52,723 nucleotides of DNA, taken from NCBI GenBank assembly GCA_028874075.1, contig JAPPLU010000005.1, forward strand, positions 1-52,723, written 5' to 3'. The notes below the pieces were generated by a model. That model was not told the DNA's origin and made no database searches. It saw nothing but the letters and a program-made list of their open reading frames with translations. The stretch is from Chloroflexota bacterium (GTDB taxonomy: Bacteria > Chloroflexota > Dehalococcoidia > Lucifugimonadales > UBA3495). Positions within the stretch are counted from its first letter, which is position 1. Each line of letters opens with the position of its first letter. Below are positions 34,647 through 43,810 of the stretch, piece by piece. A program made the translations under genes and the position numbers.

Positions 34647-36047
34647 GTCGCTTCCTCCGAAAGGCGGAAAGCGAGGCGGTCCGAATGGACCAACCCCGCT
34701 CTCCGGTTCAAGATGCAGGTCTTTGGGTGCGGTCCATTCCGCCGCTGGGGTGTTCGCCGGTGGCGAAACACGAAGAGCGGGATTGCCTCCCCGTTGGGAG
34801 AGACGACCCCGCTCGTAGATGCCTATTCGATTGTCAGTGGCGGCCTACGAAGCCGCCCCGGTTGCCGCCGCGCCGCCCGGAAGGCGGCGGGCTGTGAGTG
34901 GTTACCGCCGGTTCGCCGGTTGCTACAGCCGGCCCGTGATTACCGGGAATCCAGGGTGTTCGTCGTTGATCACCTCCTTGATAATGTGGCTGTGGTTGTC
35001 GTTGTTGACGCTGGCACGCTGCCCGTTGTCGACCCCGTTGCCGCCGCTGGCAATGACGCTGGCGCCGTAATTTCCCGTCCAGCATTGACACGGGGAATGA
35101 CGCCGTGGCCCGCCCGTACCCGCTCCCTGCCGATGCGCTGGGCAACGGCGACGCTGTGGCAATGGCCCTTGACTGCGTTAACAACAGCGGCGCAGGCCAT
35201 CCGGGACAGCACACACCACGCCCTGGTCAGGCCGCCGTCCGGCGAGGACACACCACGCCCAGTGTCAGGCACCACAACGGGAAACGCAGGTTGGGGGTTG
35301 GCGCAAGACGCAGCGCGGTCAGGGAGAGAGAGGCCGGCAAACCGGCGGGAAAGAGAGTGCGACGCGAGCGCAGCAGGGCCAGCGGTTACGCGGTCAGCCA
35401 ATGCGCCGGTGAGAGCTGCGATACCAAGGAGAGCGTCCGGTGTGCCGTCTTCTTTCGGGAACCGGAGCGTGGGGAGCCTACGGCCTGATTACCGTGTGGG
35501 TGCCAAGCCGCAGACGTGAGGAAGCGGCCGGAGGCGAAGCCCGTTCCAGCCGCAGCGTGAGGAGTGAGCGCAGCGTCCTATGCGCTCGGTGAGGGTTAGA
35601 CTGAAGGGTTCAGGTCCTGGGTAACGGTGTCTCTTCCGGTTTTCACCTCCTGGACGATGTTGACGATGCTGACGACCGGTGCCAGCTTGGCTTGATGTCC
35701 CGCATCGAAGTGGCTACCGGAGGAGCAGGACTCGACCCCGGGTGCCGCATCACGCAGCGGGTGGGCGCTTGTCCTCGTTGAGGCCGTCGCGGGGAGAGCG
35801 AGGCTCGATCCCTGGCGAACGGTCCGGGTCGGGGATGGACCCTCCAGCTTTCAGGCGGGAAAGACTGGAAAAAACCGTAAACTGCATTGATTATCGCCCG
35901 CGCTTCCGCCGCAGGGAACGGGTTTTGCAAGCACCTGGCCCGCCCCGCCGGTGAATGCTTGCCCGGCGCTTGCTGCCAGTTCGCCGAAATCCCCAGGCCG
36001 CCGCACCCCGACCCCTGACCTGGCTCTGACGGCCACCGGGCCGCCTC
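34647..36047. other. 1.4 kb with no confident gene; short repeats and a perfect anti-16S match
   Basis: Long frames here on both strands look like GC-driven open frames. On the minus strand a frame ending at 34923 reads protein-like (ASVNNDNHSHIIKEVINDEH) and contains AAGGAGGTGATC (34979-34968), a full-length complement to the usual 16S 3' end. Another frame ending at 35596 reads LAPVVSIVNIVQEVKTG but has no ATG. ACACACCACGCCC occurs at 35211-35223 and 35248-35260. The stretch may hold one or two decayed small genes or element-specific sites. Confidence 0.35.
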
Positions 36048-36935
36048 CTAATTCCGCCACACACCCAGGGTGAGCAACCGGCGCAGCCAGCGCAGCAACT
36101 TGCGTTTCCGGATCGACACCTGGGTCCTGTCGAGCGCCTTCCAGCGCCAGCGGGTGTGGTCCCGCCGGCTCAGGCTGTCCCGCACCGGCTGCTTCTGCGG
36201 CGGCAGGGTCAGCCCGTGCTCCTCCAGCATGGCCAGCTCCAGCGTCAGGAGCCGCTCGTAGCCGGTCAGCCAGGACAGGCTCCGGCCCCGGACCGGGAGC
36301 CTGTCCTTGAGTTCCCGCCACTCTTTCACCAGGGGCCAGGCGTCGCCGTACACCTCCGGGTCGTCCTCGGCGGGTTCCAGGGTCACCAACTCCGGGTCCA
36401 CCCGCCTCAGCTTGGCGGGCCTGGGCTGGTTCAGTCCGGCCACCGGCGGTGGTGCTGGCGGCTGCTGCGACGGTGGCACTTGGTTCTCGTACTTCGGCTG
36501 GGCCTGGGCCGCCGGTTTCCCTGTCCCGCCTGCCGGTTTTCCCTGCACCGCGTCCCCGGCGACGGCCCCCCGGACCGCTTCCAGCCCGCTGCGCAGCTCC
36601 TTGGCCAGTTCCTCCAGTCCCGTCTCCAACGCCTCCACCCGCAGCGCCAGATCGCCGCCGGTTTCCGGTTTCCCGTCCTCATCGCCATCGCCGTCGCCGT
36701 CCTCAACCCCGCCGTCCCAGGTCAGCAGGAGCCGCTCCAGGGCGTCGCTCATGCGCCCGGTCATCTCGCGCGACTCCTCGGCCTTGACCAGCGTGCGGTA
36801 GTTCACCGCCAGCAACCCCGCCGCCTCCATCCGGCCCTCCCGTTTCACCAACTCGCACAGGAACCGGTGCAGCCGCTCCCGCCGCTCCGCGTCCGAGTCC
36901 TGGCCACCGGCTCCCCTGCCCCCGTTCTGCGCCAT
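36048..36935 (-). CDS. Hypothetical element protein with N-terminal HTH-like region and acidic linker
   Basis: 295 residues from ATG 36935 (GGAGG six bases upstream); the longer frame to 37109 crosses the upstream repeats and is unlikely. Residues 15-70 are helical (EAAGLLAVNYRTLVKAEESREM), a possible HTH. Then comes an acidic Asp/Gly run near 75-90, a coiled-coil-like segment (ALETGLEELAKELRSGLEAV), a Pro/Gln-rich linker, and a C-terminal helical region ending in a strongly basic tail (SIRKRKLLRWLRRLL). It is divergent from the VirD4-like gene. No family recognised; an element-specific DNA-binding or accessory transfer protein is possible. Confidence 0.55.
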   Translation of the reverse strand: MAQNGGRGAGGQDSDAERRERLHRFLCELVKREGRMEAAGLLAVNYRTLVKAEESREMTGRMSDALERLLLTWDGGVEDGDGDGDEDGKPETGGDLALRVEALETGLEELAKELRSGLEAVRGAVAGDAVQGKPAGGTGKPAAQAQPKYENQVPPSQQPPAPPPVAGLNQPRPAKLRRVDPELVTLEPAEDDPEVYGDAWPLVKEWRELKDRLPVRGRSLSWLTGYERLLTLELAMLEEHGLTLPPQKQPVRDSLSRRDHTRWRWKALDRTQVSIRKRKLLRWLRRLLTLGVWRN

Positions 36936-37064
36936 GCTCCACCTCCGTACTCTCTGGCCGGGCGACAGGTCCAGTAGGGGGTTCCTGTAAGGGGTCTCTC
37001 TCCACGGCCAAGCCCCCCGGCCCAGATTGCTTGCTCTGGCGGCGCCGGATTCGGGCCTCCGCCG

Positions 37065-37192
37065 ACTTGCACTAATACAAGTGAGGCCGGAACCGGCCCT
37101 TACCACCAAGTGCTTGCCAATCCGGCCTCGCTACCCCCAATTCCGGCCCGTTTCAGGTTCAGGACGGGCCGGACTTGCATTTCTACAAGTGA
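37065..37192. promoter_or_regulatory. Two 20-bp palindromic repeats in the divergent promoter region of element A
   Basis: ACTTGCActaaTACAAGTGA (37065-37084) and ACTTGCAtttcTACAAGTGA (37173-37192) differ only in the central four bases; each is itself a palindrome (ACTTG/CAAGT). They are 108 bases apart in the 437-base gap 36936-37372, which has no gene. A GGCCGGAACCGGCC palindrome lies at 37085-37098. Likely operators, or binding sites for a transfer or replication protein. Confidence 0.6.
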
Positions 37193-37372
37193 CCCGAATC
37201 CCTGTACACGGGTATCACATCACATCCGGCCCCGTCTCTCCAATTCCCTATATGGGCGGACGCCGGCGTCCTGCCCTATGAGGAATTGGATTTTCGCCCC
37301 GGCCTTCCCACACTCGATGGGGGGCGAACGCCCCCGTGACACCATCATCCCGACGACGAGGAGGCACACACA

Positions 37373-40066
37373 ATGAAAATCAGCATCAGGAGCATCCTGC
37401 TGGGCAACCGGCGGAAGAAGGAGCCGGTGCTGCTGGCCATCACGCCGCCCCGCAGCGGCGAGCGCACATTGCTGGGGGTGGAGAACCTGCTGGCCTCCAT
37501 CGCCGTCCCCGAACCCTTCTCCCTGGAACTGGCCGGGGACGCCGGAGGCGTCACCCTGCTGGCCCGCTGCCTGGACGACCAGGTGGTCCGGGGCCAGATC
37601 GCCGCCCGCTACCCCCAGGCCCGCATCGAGACCCTTGATCCCGAGGGCGACCCCCTGCGCTTGGCGGAGGGGGAGTCCGCCTGGGGCATGACGCTCCGGG
37701 CCTCCGGCCCGGAGTACGCGCCGCTGCGCACCTTCCGGGACGACGACCTGCTGGACCCGGGCTCCGACCCCCTCATCGCCATCATCGGGGCCTTGTCCAG
37801 CCTGAACGACGGGGAGCGGGTGGTGGCCCGCCTGCTGCTGCGCTCCATGGGGCCGGAGTGGTCCCAGGTGCACCAGCGGAAGCTCCAGCGCCAGCAGCAG
37901 CCCCTTACCGGCCAGTCCGTCAACAACGTCCAGGCCACCCAGGCCCGGATCAGCACCAAGGACGGCGTGACGCTGGCCATCCTGGCCGTGGCCGTGCTGG
38001 TGGGAGTGCGGGGCTACCTGTGGTACCAGGACGGCGAGTTGCTGAAGGCGTCGCTCCTGGGCGCTGGCACGGCCCTGGGCCTGGTTGCCGCGGGCTGGGG
38101 CTGGTGGCGCTGGAAGCAGGCCCGCAGCCGGGTCTACGACCCGCTGATGATCAAGGAGAAGACCTCCCGCATCGCCTTCGACGGCGAGATCCAACTCACG
38201 GCCATCCTGCCCGAGGGCGCCAGCCCCGACCGGGCCGGGGAACTGCTGGGGCCGGTGGCCGCCGCCTACCGCCACTACGACAACCCCGCCGGGGCCAGGT
38301 TCCGGGTGAGCAAGGTCAAGCCCACGCTCCCCAGCGCCCACCTGCACCCGGCCGGGCCGGGGCTGTTCGGCGGGCGCAGCGTGCTGGGGGTGAGGGAGGC
38401 CGCCGGCCTGTGGCACCCGCCGGGAGCCAGGGACGAGACGCCCCTGGTGGCCCGCGCCGGGTCAAGGGCGCTCCTGCCCTCGGCCCGGGGCACCAGCGGC
38501 GGCGCCCTGGTGGGCGAGACCACCACCGGCCCGGCCAGGAAGGTCCACTTCCCCCCGGACCTGCTGCGCCGCCACCACCTCTACGTGGCCCGCACCCAGA
38601 TGGGCAAGTCCACCCTGATGCGCCACGTCGTCGCCCACAAGCTCCGGGAGAAGGCGGCGGGCAACGACCACGACGCCATCATCGTGGTGGACCCCCACGC
38701 CGACCTGGTGGGCAGCATCCTGGCCCAGGTGCCCGAGAGCCTCGTCGACAGCGTGAGGCTCATCGACCTGGCCGATGAGCGTGGCTTTCCCGGCATCAAC
38801 CTGCTGGACACCCGCATCTTCGCCGATAGGGACCGCACCGCCGACTCGGTGGTAAGGGTGGCCCACGGCCTGTGGGAGCAGTGGGGTCCCCGGATGCAGT
38901 CCATCCTGGAGCACACGGTGAAGAGCCTGCACGAGGCCAACGCCAAGCGGCGGCCCGAGCAGCAGTACACCATCCTGGACGGGCTGCGCATTCTCTCCGA
39001 CGACGACTTCCGGGACGAGGCGCTGGGCCAGGTGGACGACCACCACCTGCTGCGCTGGTGGGCCCGGGAGTTCGGGACCTGGCGCAAGGACTACCAGGGC
39101 ATGGCCCTGGCCCCGGTGCAGACCCGGCTGGCCTACTACGCATCGTCAAAGACGGCCCGTGCCATCCTGGGCCAGTCCCGCTCCACCATTAACCTGAGGG
39201 AGACCATCCGCGAGGGCGGCATCCTGCTGGTGTCCACCGCCCAGGGAGCGGTGGGTAGAGACGTGGCGGCCCTGGTGGGGTCATCCATCCTGAACCTGGT
39301 GGACGGGGTGATCCGGGAGCAGGGCAGCCTCCCGCCGGAAGAGCGCCGGGGCGCCCTGGTGGTGGTGGACGAGATGCAGACCATGCCCGGCGTGGACTAC
39401 GAGTCCATGCTCAGCGAGCTGGGCAAGTTCGGCGCCAACTTCATCCTGGCCACCCAGAGCCTGGGCAAGCTGGAGGACCTGTCCAGGACCATGCGCGACA
39501 CCGTGCTGGCCAACGTGGGCTGCCTGGCCGCCTTCCAGATGGCGGGGACCGACGCCCGGCAACTGGTGTGGGAGCTGGGCAAGGAACGGGTCAGCGAGGA
39601 CGACGTGACCTCCCTGGACGTGCACCAGTGCTACGTGCGGGCCACCGTGGGGATCCAGCGGATGGACGCCTTCTCCATGCGGGTGCTGCCGCCGGAACCG
39701 GGAGACCCGGCGGTGGCGGAGCGCATCCGGGAGCTGGCCCTGGGCTACATCACCCCCGAGACGGAGGTCGGCCCCCAGGACGACGAGATGCGGAAGCTGG
39801 TGGAGAAGTACCGGCAGGAGTTGGCCGAACTCCGGCAGGGGCCGGGCCAGCGGAAACAGAACCAGGCCACCCCGCCGGCCCAGCCCAAGCCCGCCAACCG
39901 GCGCAACCAGCGCAGCCGGCGGCAGGGGCAGCAGAATGCGCCCGGACCGGTACCCGAGGCGGAAGGGGAGCCGGACAGCGGCGAGCCGGGCGACGACGAG
40001 GAGCAGGTCAATGGCTGGGAATCGGGCAACGGCGAGCCGGACGGCGAGGGGGAGGCGGAGGAATGA
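37373..40066 (+). CDS. VirD4/HerA-like conjugation coupling ATPase of element A
   Basis: 897 residues, ATG 37373 with GAGGAGG eight bases upstream. Two membrane helices lie near 198-215 (LAILAVAVLVGVRGYLWY) and 226-246. Walker A is VARTQMGKSTLMRH near 409, Walker B is ALVVVDEMQTMPG near 664, followed by a VirB4/VirD4-type FILATQSLGKL. The C-terminal 120 residues are low-complexity, Gln/Pro then acidic. Coupling proteins bring DNA to a secretion channel; no relaxase or channel gene is visible in this window, so the element may be mobilised by another, or the rest lies elsewhere. Its stop overlaps the next gene as ATGA. A near-identical partial relative is at 51528-52723. Confidence 0.8.
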   Translation: MKISIRSILLGNRRKKEPVLLAITPPRSGERTLLGVENLLASIAVPEPFSLELAGDAGGVTLLARCLDDQVVRGQIAARYPQARIETLDPEGDPLRLAEGESAWGMTLRASGPEYAPLRTFRDDDLLDPGSDPLIAIIGALSSLNDGERVVARLLLRSMGPEWSQVHQRKLQRQQQPLTGQSVNNVQATQARISTKDGVTLAILAVAVLVGVRGYLWYQDGELLKASLLGAGTALGLVAAGWGWWRWKQARSRVYDPLMIKEKTSRIAFDGEIQLTAILPEGASPDRAGELLGPVAAAYRHYDNPAGARFRVSKVKPTLPSAHLHPAGPGLFGGRSVLGVREAAGLWHPPGARDETPLVARAGSRALLPSARGTSGGALVGETTTGPARKVHFPPDLLRRHHLYVARTQMGKSTLMRHVVAHKLREKAAGNDHDAIIVVDPHADLVGSILAQVPESLVDSVRLIDLADERGFPGINLLDTRIFADRDRTADSVVRVAHGLWEQWGPRMQSILEHTVKSLHEANAKRRPEQQYTILDGLRILSDDDFRDEALGQVDDHHLLRWWAREFGTWRKDYQGMALAPVQTRLAYYASSKTARAILGQSRSTINLRETIREGGILLVSTAQGAVGRDVAALVGSSILNLVDGVIREQGSLPPEERRGALVVVDEMQTMPGVDYESMLSELGKFGANFILATQSLGKLEDLSRTMRDTVLANVGCLAAFQMAGTDARQLVWELGKERVSEDDVTSLDVHQCYVRATVGIQRMDAFSMRVLPPEPGDPAVAERIRELALGYITPETEVGPQDDEMRKLVEKYRQELAELRQGPGQRKQNQATPPAQPKPANRRNQRSRRQGQQNAPGPVPEAEGEPDSGEPGDDEEQVNGWESGNGEPDGEGEAEE

Positions 40067-41748
40067 CGCGGCTGCTGAGTAAAGGCCAGGCGGACCTGCT
40101 GCGCCTGCTGGCCCAAATGCCCCTCCTGGACCGGCTGGAAATGGCCGCCCTGGCCGGCCGGTCCCGGGGCGGCGTCTACGAGTCGGCGGCCCGGTTGGAG
40201 GATGCCGGGCTAATCGACTCGGTGCCCCACGGCACGCCGCTGCTGGCGCCTACCCGCAGGTACTACGTCACTGAACAAGGCGTGAAAGCGCTGGCCGTGA
40301 CCGAGGTCCAGCCCGTGGGCTGGCTGCTGCGCGAATATCCCCTCTCCCTACGCTGGAGGCGGACGCTGCTCGAACGCCTGGACGCGGCTGCCGTCATCTA
40401 CCGCCTGGCCTCCGCCCTGGCCGGCCTGGGCCATTCCGTGGGGTTCCGCTGGCGCCGGGCCTTGCCCCAGGACGCAACCCTCACCCTTTCAGACGGGCGC
40501 GTGCTGGCCATCATACGCCAGGGGGCCACCGCCGAGCGCGCCGGTTTCGCCAAGCGCCTCTGGCGGCTGGCCCAGGGTCCCCGGCCGGGCGCCGTCCTGG
40601 TGATGGTCCCCGACGAGGTGCGCCTGCGCCAGGCTGTCGTCCTGCTGCGGGACGCCCGTACTCGGACGGCCCCGGTCCCGGCCTTCTTCGCGTTGGAGCG
40701 CCACGTCGCGGTGGCCGGGTCCGGCGACGCCATCTGGCGGTCCTCTGCGGGCGTCACCCTATCTTTGGCGGAGGCCGTGGGCCGTGCCAACCCCGGCGGG
40801 ATGACGGCGGCGGAGCCGCCCCTGGTGCGGGTGTCCATTCCAAAGGACATCGACCTGGGCGGAGGGGGCGAAAACGTCCCCGACCACCTGCTGCCCGTCC
40901 TGCTGCGCCCCGCCGAGAAGCGCGCCCTGGACCTGCTGGCCGACTGGCCCGGGCTCACCCGGGAGGACCTGGCCGGGATCCTGGACGCCAGCAAGCCGAG
41001 GGCCTCCCAGCTCACCGCCGCCCTGGAACGCCTGGGGCTGGTCACGGCCTTTCAACTTGACGCCCGCCGCCTGGCCCTCACCGACCGGGGGCTGAAGCTG
41101 CTTGCCCGCCCGGACCGGGTGTCCACCGGCGAGGCCAGGCAGCGGTGGAGCGTCGGCGCCGACGGCGGCGGGGACAACGGCGCAGCCGGCGACCGGCCAT
41201 CCGTGTCCGGCAGGCGCAGCCGCCAGTTGCTTCGGGACCTGGAACACACCGCCGCCGTCCACCGCTTCGTCGCCGCCCTGAACCGCCAGGCCCGTGGTCT
41301 CGGCTGGACCGTGGAGCAGTTGGACCCGCCCCACCGGGCCTCCCGCTACTTCCGCCACTACGGGCGGCCCCGCTCCCTGCACCCCGACGCCTTCGGAACG
41401 TTGCGCCGGAACGACCTGCTGAGCCCCTTCTTCCTGGAGTACGAGCGCCGCGCCGTGCGCCCCGCCACCATGGCCCAGCGCCTGGCCCCCTACCTGCGCT
41501 ACTACTCCTCCCACCGCCCCGCCGACGACCACGGCCACCGGCCCCTGGTCCTGGTGGTATTCGACGATCCCGTCGCCCCAACCCACTTCCTGGAGGTGGC
41601 CCGCCGGGAGATGTTGCGCGTTCGCGTGCCCCTGCCCCTGCTGGCCTCCCACCGGGAACTGGTGGAGCGCGAGGGACCTTTGGGACCGGCCTGGCTGGCG
41701 CCCGGCGGCGACTTCCAGCCGGTTGAACCGCTGCACCATTACGAGTGA
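40063..41748 (+). CDS. Replication-relaxation family protein of element A
   Basis: 561 residues from ATG 40063, coupled to the preceding gene by ATGA. N-terminal winged helix (LDRLEMAALAGRSRGGVYES, HGTPLLAPTRRYYVTEQG), then a domain of about 200 residues (AAVIYRLASALA...). A second winged helix (LTREDLAGILDASKPRASQL) follows near 310, and a C-terminal part with HPDAFGTLRRND, LEYERRAVRP and VLVVFDD. The last three motifs resemble the D...ExR core of replication-relaxation proteins. These accompany plasmid and ICE transfer genes in Gram-positive and Chloroflexi elements. Two close relatives are in the window: the broken 29841 gene and the 51531 gene. Function in this element is inferred from that company. 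Confidence 0.72.
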   Translation: MTRLLSKGQADLLRLLAQMPLLDRLEMAALAGRSRGGVYESAARLEDAGLIDSVPHGTPLLAPTRRYYVTEQGVKALAVTEVQPVGWLLREYPLSLRWRRTLLERLDAAAVIYRLASALAGLGHSVGFRWRRALPQDATLTLSDGRVLAIIRQGATAERAGFAKRLWRLAQGPRPGAVLVMVPDEVRLRQAVVLLRDARTRTAPVPAFFALERHVAVAGSGDAIWRSSAGVTLSLAEAVGRANPGGMTAAEPPLVRVSIPKDIDLGGGGENVPDHLLPVLLRPAEKRALDLLADWPGLTREDLAGILDASKPRASQLTAALERLGLVTAFQLDARRLALTDRGLKLLARPDRVSTGEARQRWSVGADGGGDNGAAGDRPSVSGRRSRQLLRDLEHTAAVHRFVAALNRQARGLGWTVEQLDPPHRASRYFRHYGRPRSLHPDAFGTLRRNDLLSPFFLEYERRAVRPATMAQRLAPYLRYYSSHRPADDHGHRPLVLVVFDDPVAPTHFLEVARREMLRVRVPLPLLASHRELVEREGPLGPAWLAPGGDFQPVEPLHHYE

Positions 41749-41776
41749 AACACCATTGCAAAGGAGAATGACCGTT

Positions 41777-42541
41777 ATGAGAATCTACTACGTGGGCGAG
41801 TCCCGGAGCCGAACCCTCTCCGTCGCCACCGCCCTGGGGGTGGACGGCGAGCACTGGAACGCCGTGTCCGAGCACATCCTGGACTGGCGCTGGGTCATGG
41901 AGGACGAGTTCAACGTCCCCACGGGCCGGACCCTGCGCGGCGCGGACCTGCTGTCCCCCAAGGGAAGCCTCCCCCGGGGTCTCCGCCGCCGCATCACCAC
42001 CCTGGAGGAGGGACTGGAAATCATGATGACCGGCCTGCGGGTCCTGGAGAGCGCCGGATGGAGACAGGGCGGCATCCGCGTGATCAACGTCTGCCGGCGC
42101 AACTCCCCCTTCCGCCAGCACCGCAGACGCGACCGCGCCGCCGCCCGGCAGCGGCTCCTGGAACTGGTCAACGCCTCGGTGGCGGCGGACGGCCGCTACG
42201 CCATCTTCATCGAGGACGAGGCGGAGCGGGACGGCCTGCCCGAGCCGGCTGCCGGGCCCGTTCACCGCGACCCCATCCTCGCCGCCTGCCCCTACGCGGG
42301 GGACGGCGACTCCGGCAGTCACGCGGCCCGGGACACCGCCGTCTACGCCGCGCCGTACCGGGTCGCCGTGGACGACGAGCTACTACAGATGGCCGGTCTG
42401 GTCTCATACGCCCTGCTCCAGCAGGAGGACCCCACCGCCATGTCGGAGGCCCTGAACTTCCACCTGGCCTTCGGCATCCTGAAGGACGTCCTCGACCGCC
42501 GCGCCTGCCCCCGGGACCCCCAGGGCGTGGACCGGCTGTAA
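41777..42541 (+). CDS. DUF3800-like protein
   Basis: 254 residues from ATG 41777 (AAGGAG ten bases upstream; ATG 41768 is too close). MRIYYVGESRSRTLSVATALGV corresponds to the YIDESG opening of DUF3800, an RNase H-like fold, but the usual Asp is Gly here. Later FIEDEAERDGLP and a C-terminal DELLQMAGLVSYAL-type stretch match the family, where the acidic residues form the presumed active site. With one of the acidic residues replaced, activity is uncertain. It is 28 bases after the replication-relaxation gene and is followed by a bidirectional terminator. Confidence 0.65.
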   Translation: MRIYYVGESRSRTLSVATALGVDGEHWNAVSEHILDWRWVMEDEFNVPTGRTLRGADLLSPKGSLPRGLRRRITTLEEGLEIMMTGLRVLESAGWRQGGIRVINVCRRNSPFRQHRRRDRAAARQRLLELVNASVAADGRYAIFIEDEAERDGLPEPAAGPVHRDPILAACPYAGDGDSGSHAARDTAVYAAPYRVAVDDELLQMAGLVSYALLQQEDPTAMSEALNFHLAFGILKDVLDRRACPRDPQGVDRL

Positions 42542-42571
42542 CGGGAGCAAGAAACGGCGAAAGACAAAAAG

Positions 42572-42601
42572 GGGGCCGGACGGATGATTCCGTCCGGCCC
42601 C
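42572..42601 (-). terminator. Perfect 13-bp stem terminator, T-run on the minus side
   Basis: GGGGCCGGACGGA (42572-42584) and TCCGTCCGGCCCC (42589-42601) with a TGAT loop. The A-run at 42566-42570 gives TTTTT on the minus strand, so it ends the leftward HTH operon; it would also stop the DUF3800 transcript from the other side, less strongly. Confidence 0.85.
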
Positions 42602-42631
42602 GCTGTTACCTTGAAGCACGTCGCGCCCGGG

Positions 42632-42955
42632 TCAATCCTGGATGGCCAGGGACACGGTGCAACTCCCGCTTTCGGTGTCAAGGTCGGCGGCGGCAACCGG
42701 CTCTCCCGCCTCGGGCAGCAGGTGGTGGAGCAGCCCCAGCCGGGCGGCCAGGGCGAACAGCGACACCAGGTGGCCGGAGCCGATCTTGGAACCGGCCTTC
42801 CAGCGCCGCACCGTGCGGGAGTTGACCCTCAGCTCCCTTGCCAGACCGCCCCAGGTGAACCCGGCGGCACGGCGAAAGCGGTCCAGCCGGTCGGGGAAGT
42901 CCTCGGGGAAAACCTCCGGCTCGACGTGGTATACGTACTGCTGGCGGCGTCCCAT
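42632..42955 (-). CDS. Small HTH protein (element A array, gene 5)
   Basis: 107 residues, ATG 42955. HTH core FTWGGLARELRVNSRTVRRWKAG with the recognition helix around residues 38-55, followed by a helical LVSLFALAARLGLLHHLL. It is the last of five small leftward genes and lies just before the strong terminator. Related in core to the 43267 and 49167 genes (TW/SWxGLAxxxxVxxRxxRxW). DNA-binding is likely; targets are unknown. Confidence 0.7.
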   Translation of the reverse strand: MGRRQQYVYHVEPEVFPEDFPDRLDRFRRAAGFTWGGLARELRVNSRTVRRWKAGSKIGSGHLVSLFALAARLGLLHHLLPEAGEPVAAADLDTESGSCTVSLAIQD

Positions 42956-42958
42956 TCC

Positions 42959-43270
42959 CTAACCCCCGTGGCCGTCGCGGTGGCGGTTGCCGTTTTGGTC
43001 GCAGGCGTCATTTCCGCAGGCGCTCAGCCCGCAGCCACCGGGCAGGTCTCGCGCCAGGACAACAATACCCTGGTGGCCGAGTCCGGGCTGCAAACGCTCC
43101 ACGCGCCGCAGCGGTGGTGCGGCGTCGCGCCCGGCTATGCTGGCGCTGGCGGCCAGTTTCCGCCAGGTCAGGCCGTATTCCTCCCGCCAACGCTCCAGCC
43201 CTCCGGGGCAGAGCTCTGTGGGCACAGGGGAAAGGGCTCCGTCAATGTGTTGTCTTCCTTCCGTGGTCAT
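42959..43270 (-). CDS. Small HTH-like protein (element A array, gene 4), divergent
   Basis: 103 residues, ATG 43270 overlapping the previous stop as ATGA. The opening half aligns with its neighbours (ERWREEYGLTWRKLAASASIAG), but the recognition-helix region (RDAAPPLRRVERLQPGLGHQ) lacks the RxLWRW pattern, and the tail (CGNDACDQNGNRHRDGHGG) is odd. It may be a degenerate or frame-shifted member; another frame here ends RWLRAERLRK. Held as a gene because the overlaps on both sides are intact. Confidence 0.5.
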   Translation of the reverse strand: MTTEGRQHIDGALSPVPTELCPGGLERWREEYGLTWRKLAASASIAGRDAAPPLRRVERLQPGLGHQGIVVLARDLPGGCGLSACGNDACDQNGNRHRDGHGG

Positions 43271-43575
43271 GTTTTCACCTCCGTCATTCCAAGTATTACG
43301 ATCACGTCCTCGTCCAGGAGCAGGGCCAGGCCGCCGGGCACCCGCAGGGCGATGCGGGCCAGGGCCAGCATGGCGCCGGCTCCCGGCTCACCGCCCCGCT
43401 TGCGCCAGCGCCACAGTTGCCGGCTGTCCACCCCCATGGCCGTGGCCAATCCCTCCCAGGAGAGGCCGGTCAACCGCTTGATGACCTCCAGCTTCTGCCG
43501 GAAGTCCTCCGGCACCAGGGCTACCCCCGGGGGAATGGCAATTGGCGTCCCCGGCTCGGGGCGGGAGCTAGGCAT
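43267..43575 (-). CDS. Small HTH protein (element A array, gene 3)
   Basis: 102 residues, ATG 43575, overlapping the preceding gene by eight bases. HTH core LSWEGLATAMGVDSRQLWRW at about 38-58, then KRGGEPGAGAMLALARIALR and a C-terminal GLALLLDEDVIVIL. Clear paralog of 42632 and of 49167 in element B. Probable DNA-binding regulator of the element. Confidence 0.72.
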   Translation of the reverse strand: MPSSRPEPGTPIAIPPGVALVPEDFRQKLEVIKRLTGLSWEGLATAMGVDSRQLWRWRKRGGEPGAGAMLALARIALRVPGGLALLLDEDVIVILGMTEVKT

Positions 43576-43810
43576 CGACCCGCTCCTGGACGAAGAGAAC
43601 GTCGAAGTCGGTCACGCCCAGCACATCCATCAGCCGCTGGCGGGTCTCCCCCGAGGGAAAGCGTTCCCCGTTGACCAGCTGGGACATGAATCCCGAGGAG
43701 CGTCCGATGCGCCGGGCCAGTTCGTTCTGGGTCAGGTTGAGCCGGTTCAGCAGTTCCCACACTGCCTCCGCTTTCAACCTTACCCGGTAGATAATCCGCT
43801 TTTGTTTCAT
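43568..43810 (-). CDS. Xre-type HTH protein (element A array, gene 2)
   Basis: 80 residues, ATG 43810 in an ATGA overlap. Standard Xre HTH: LTQNELARRIGRSSGFMSQLVNGERFPSGE, followed by LMDVLGVTDFDVLF. The closing motif recurs in the Xre domain of element B (LKALGVSDFNQLF at the end of the 49537 gene), so the two are orthologous parts of the two elements; in B the domain is in frame with the replication-relaxation protein. Confidence 0.8.
   Translation of the reverse strand: MKQKRIIYRVRLKAEAVWELLNRLNLTQNELARRIGRSSGFMSQLVNGERFPSGETRQRLMDVLGVTDFDVLFVQERVDA

Noticed and set aside
35211..35260. CRISPR array
   Set aside because: Only two 13-bp copies, no third unit, no cas genes in the window.
33744..35519. 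A 591-codon open frame on the plus strand
   Set aside because: It is antisense to the triple-HTH gene, has no RBS or domain, and GC-rich DNA keeps such frames open.
37220..38416. A 398-codon minus-strand frame over the start of the VirD4-like gene
   Set aside because: Gly/Gln/Ala/Val-rich mirror composition and no RBS; the plus-strand gene has clear motifs.
42959..43270. Frameshifted gene
   Set aside because: Another frame looks partly better at the end, but overlaps with both neighbours are intact, so it is kept as a divergent gene.
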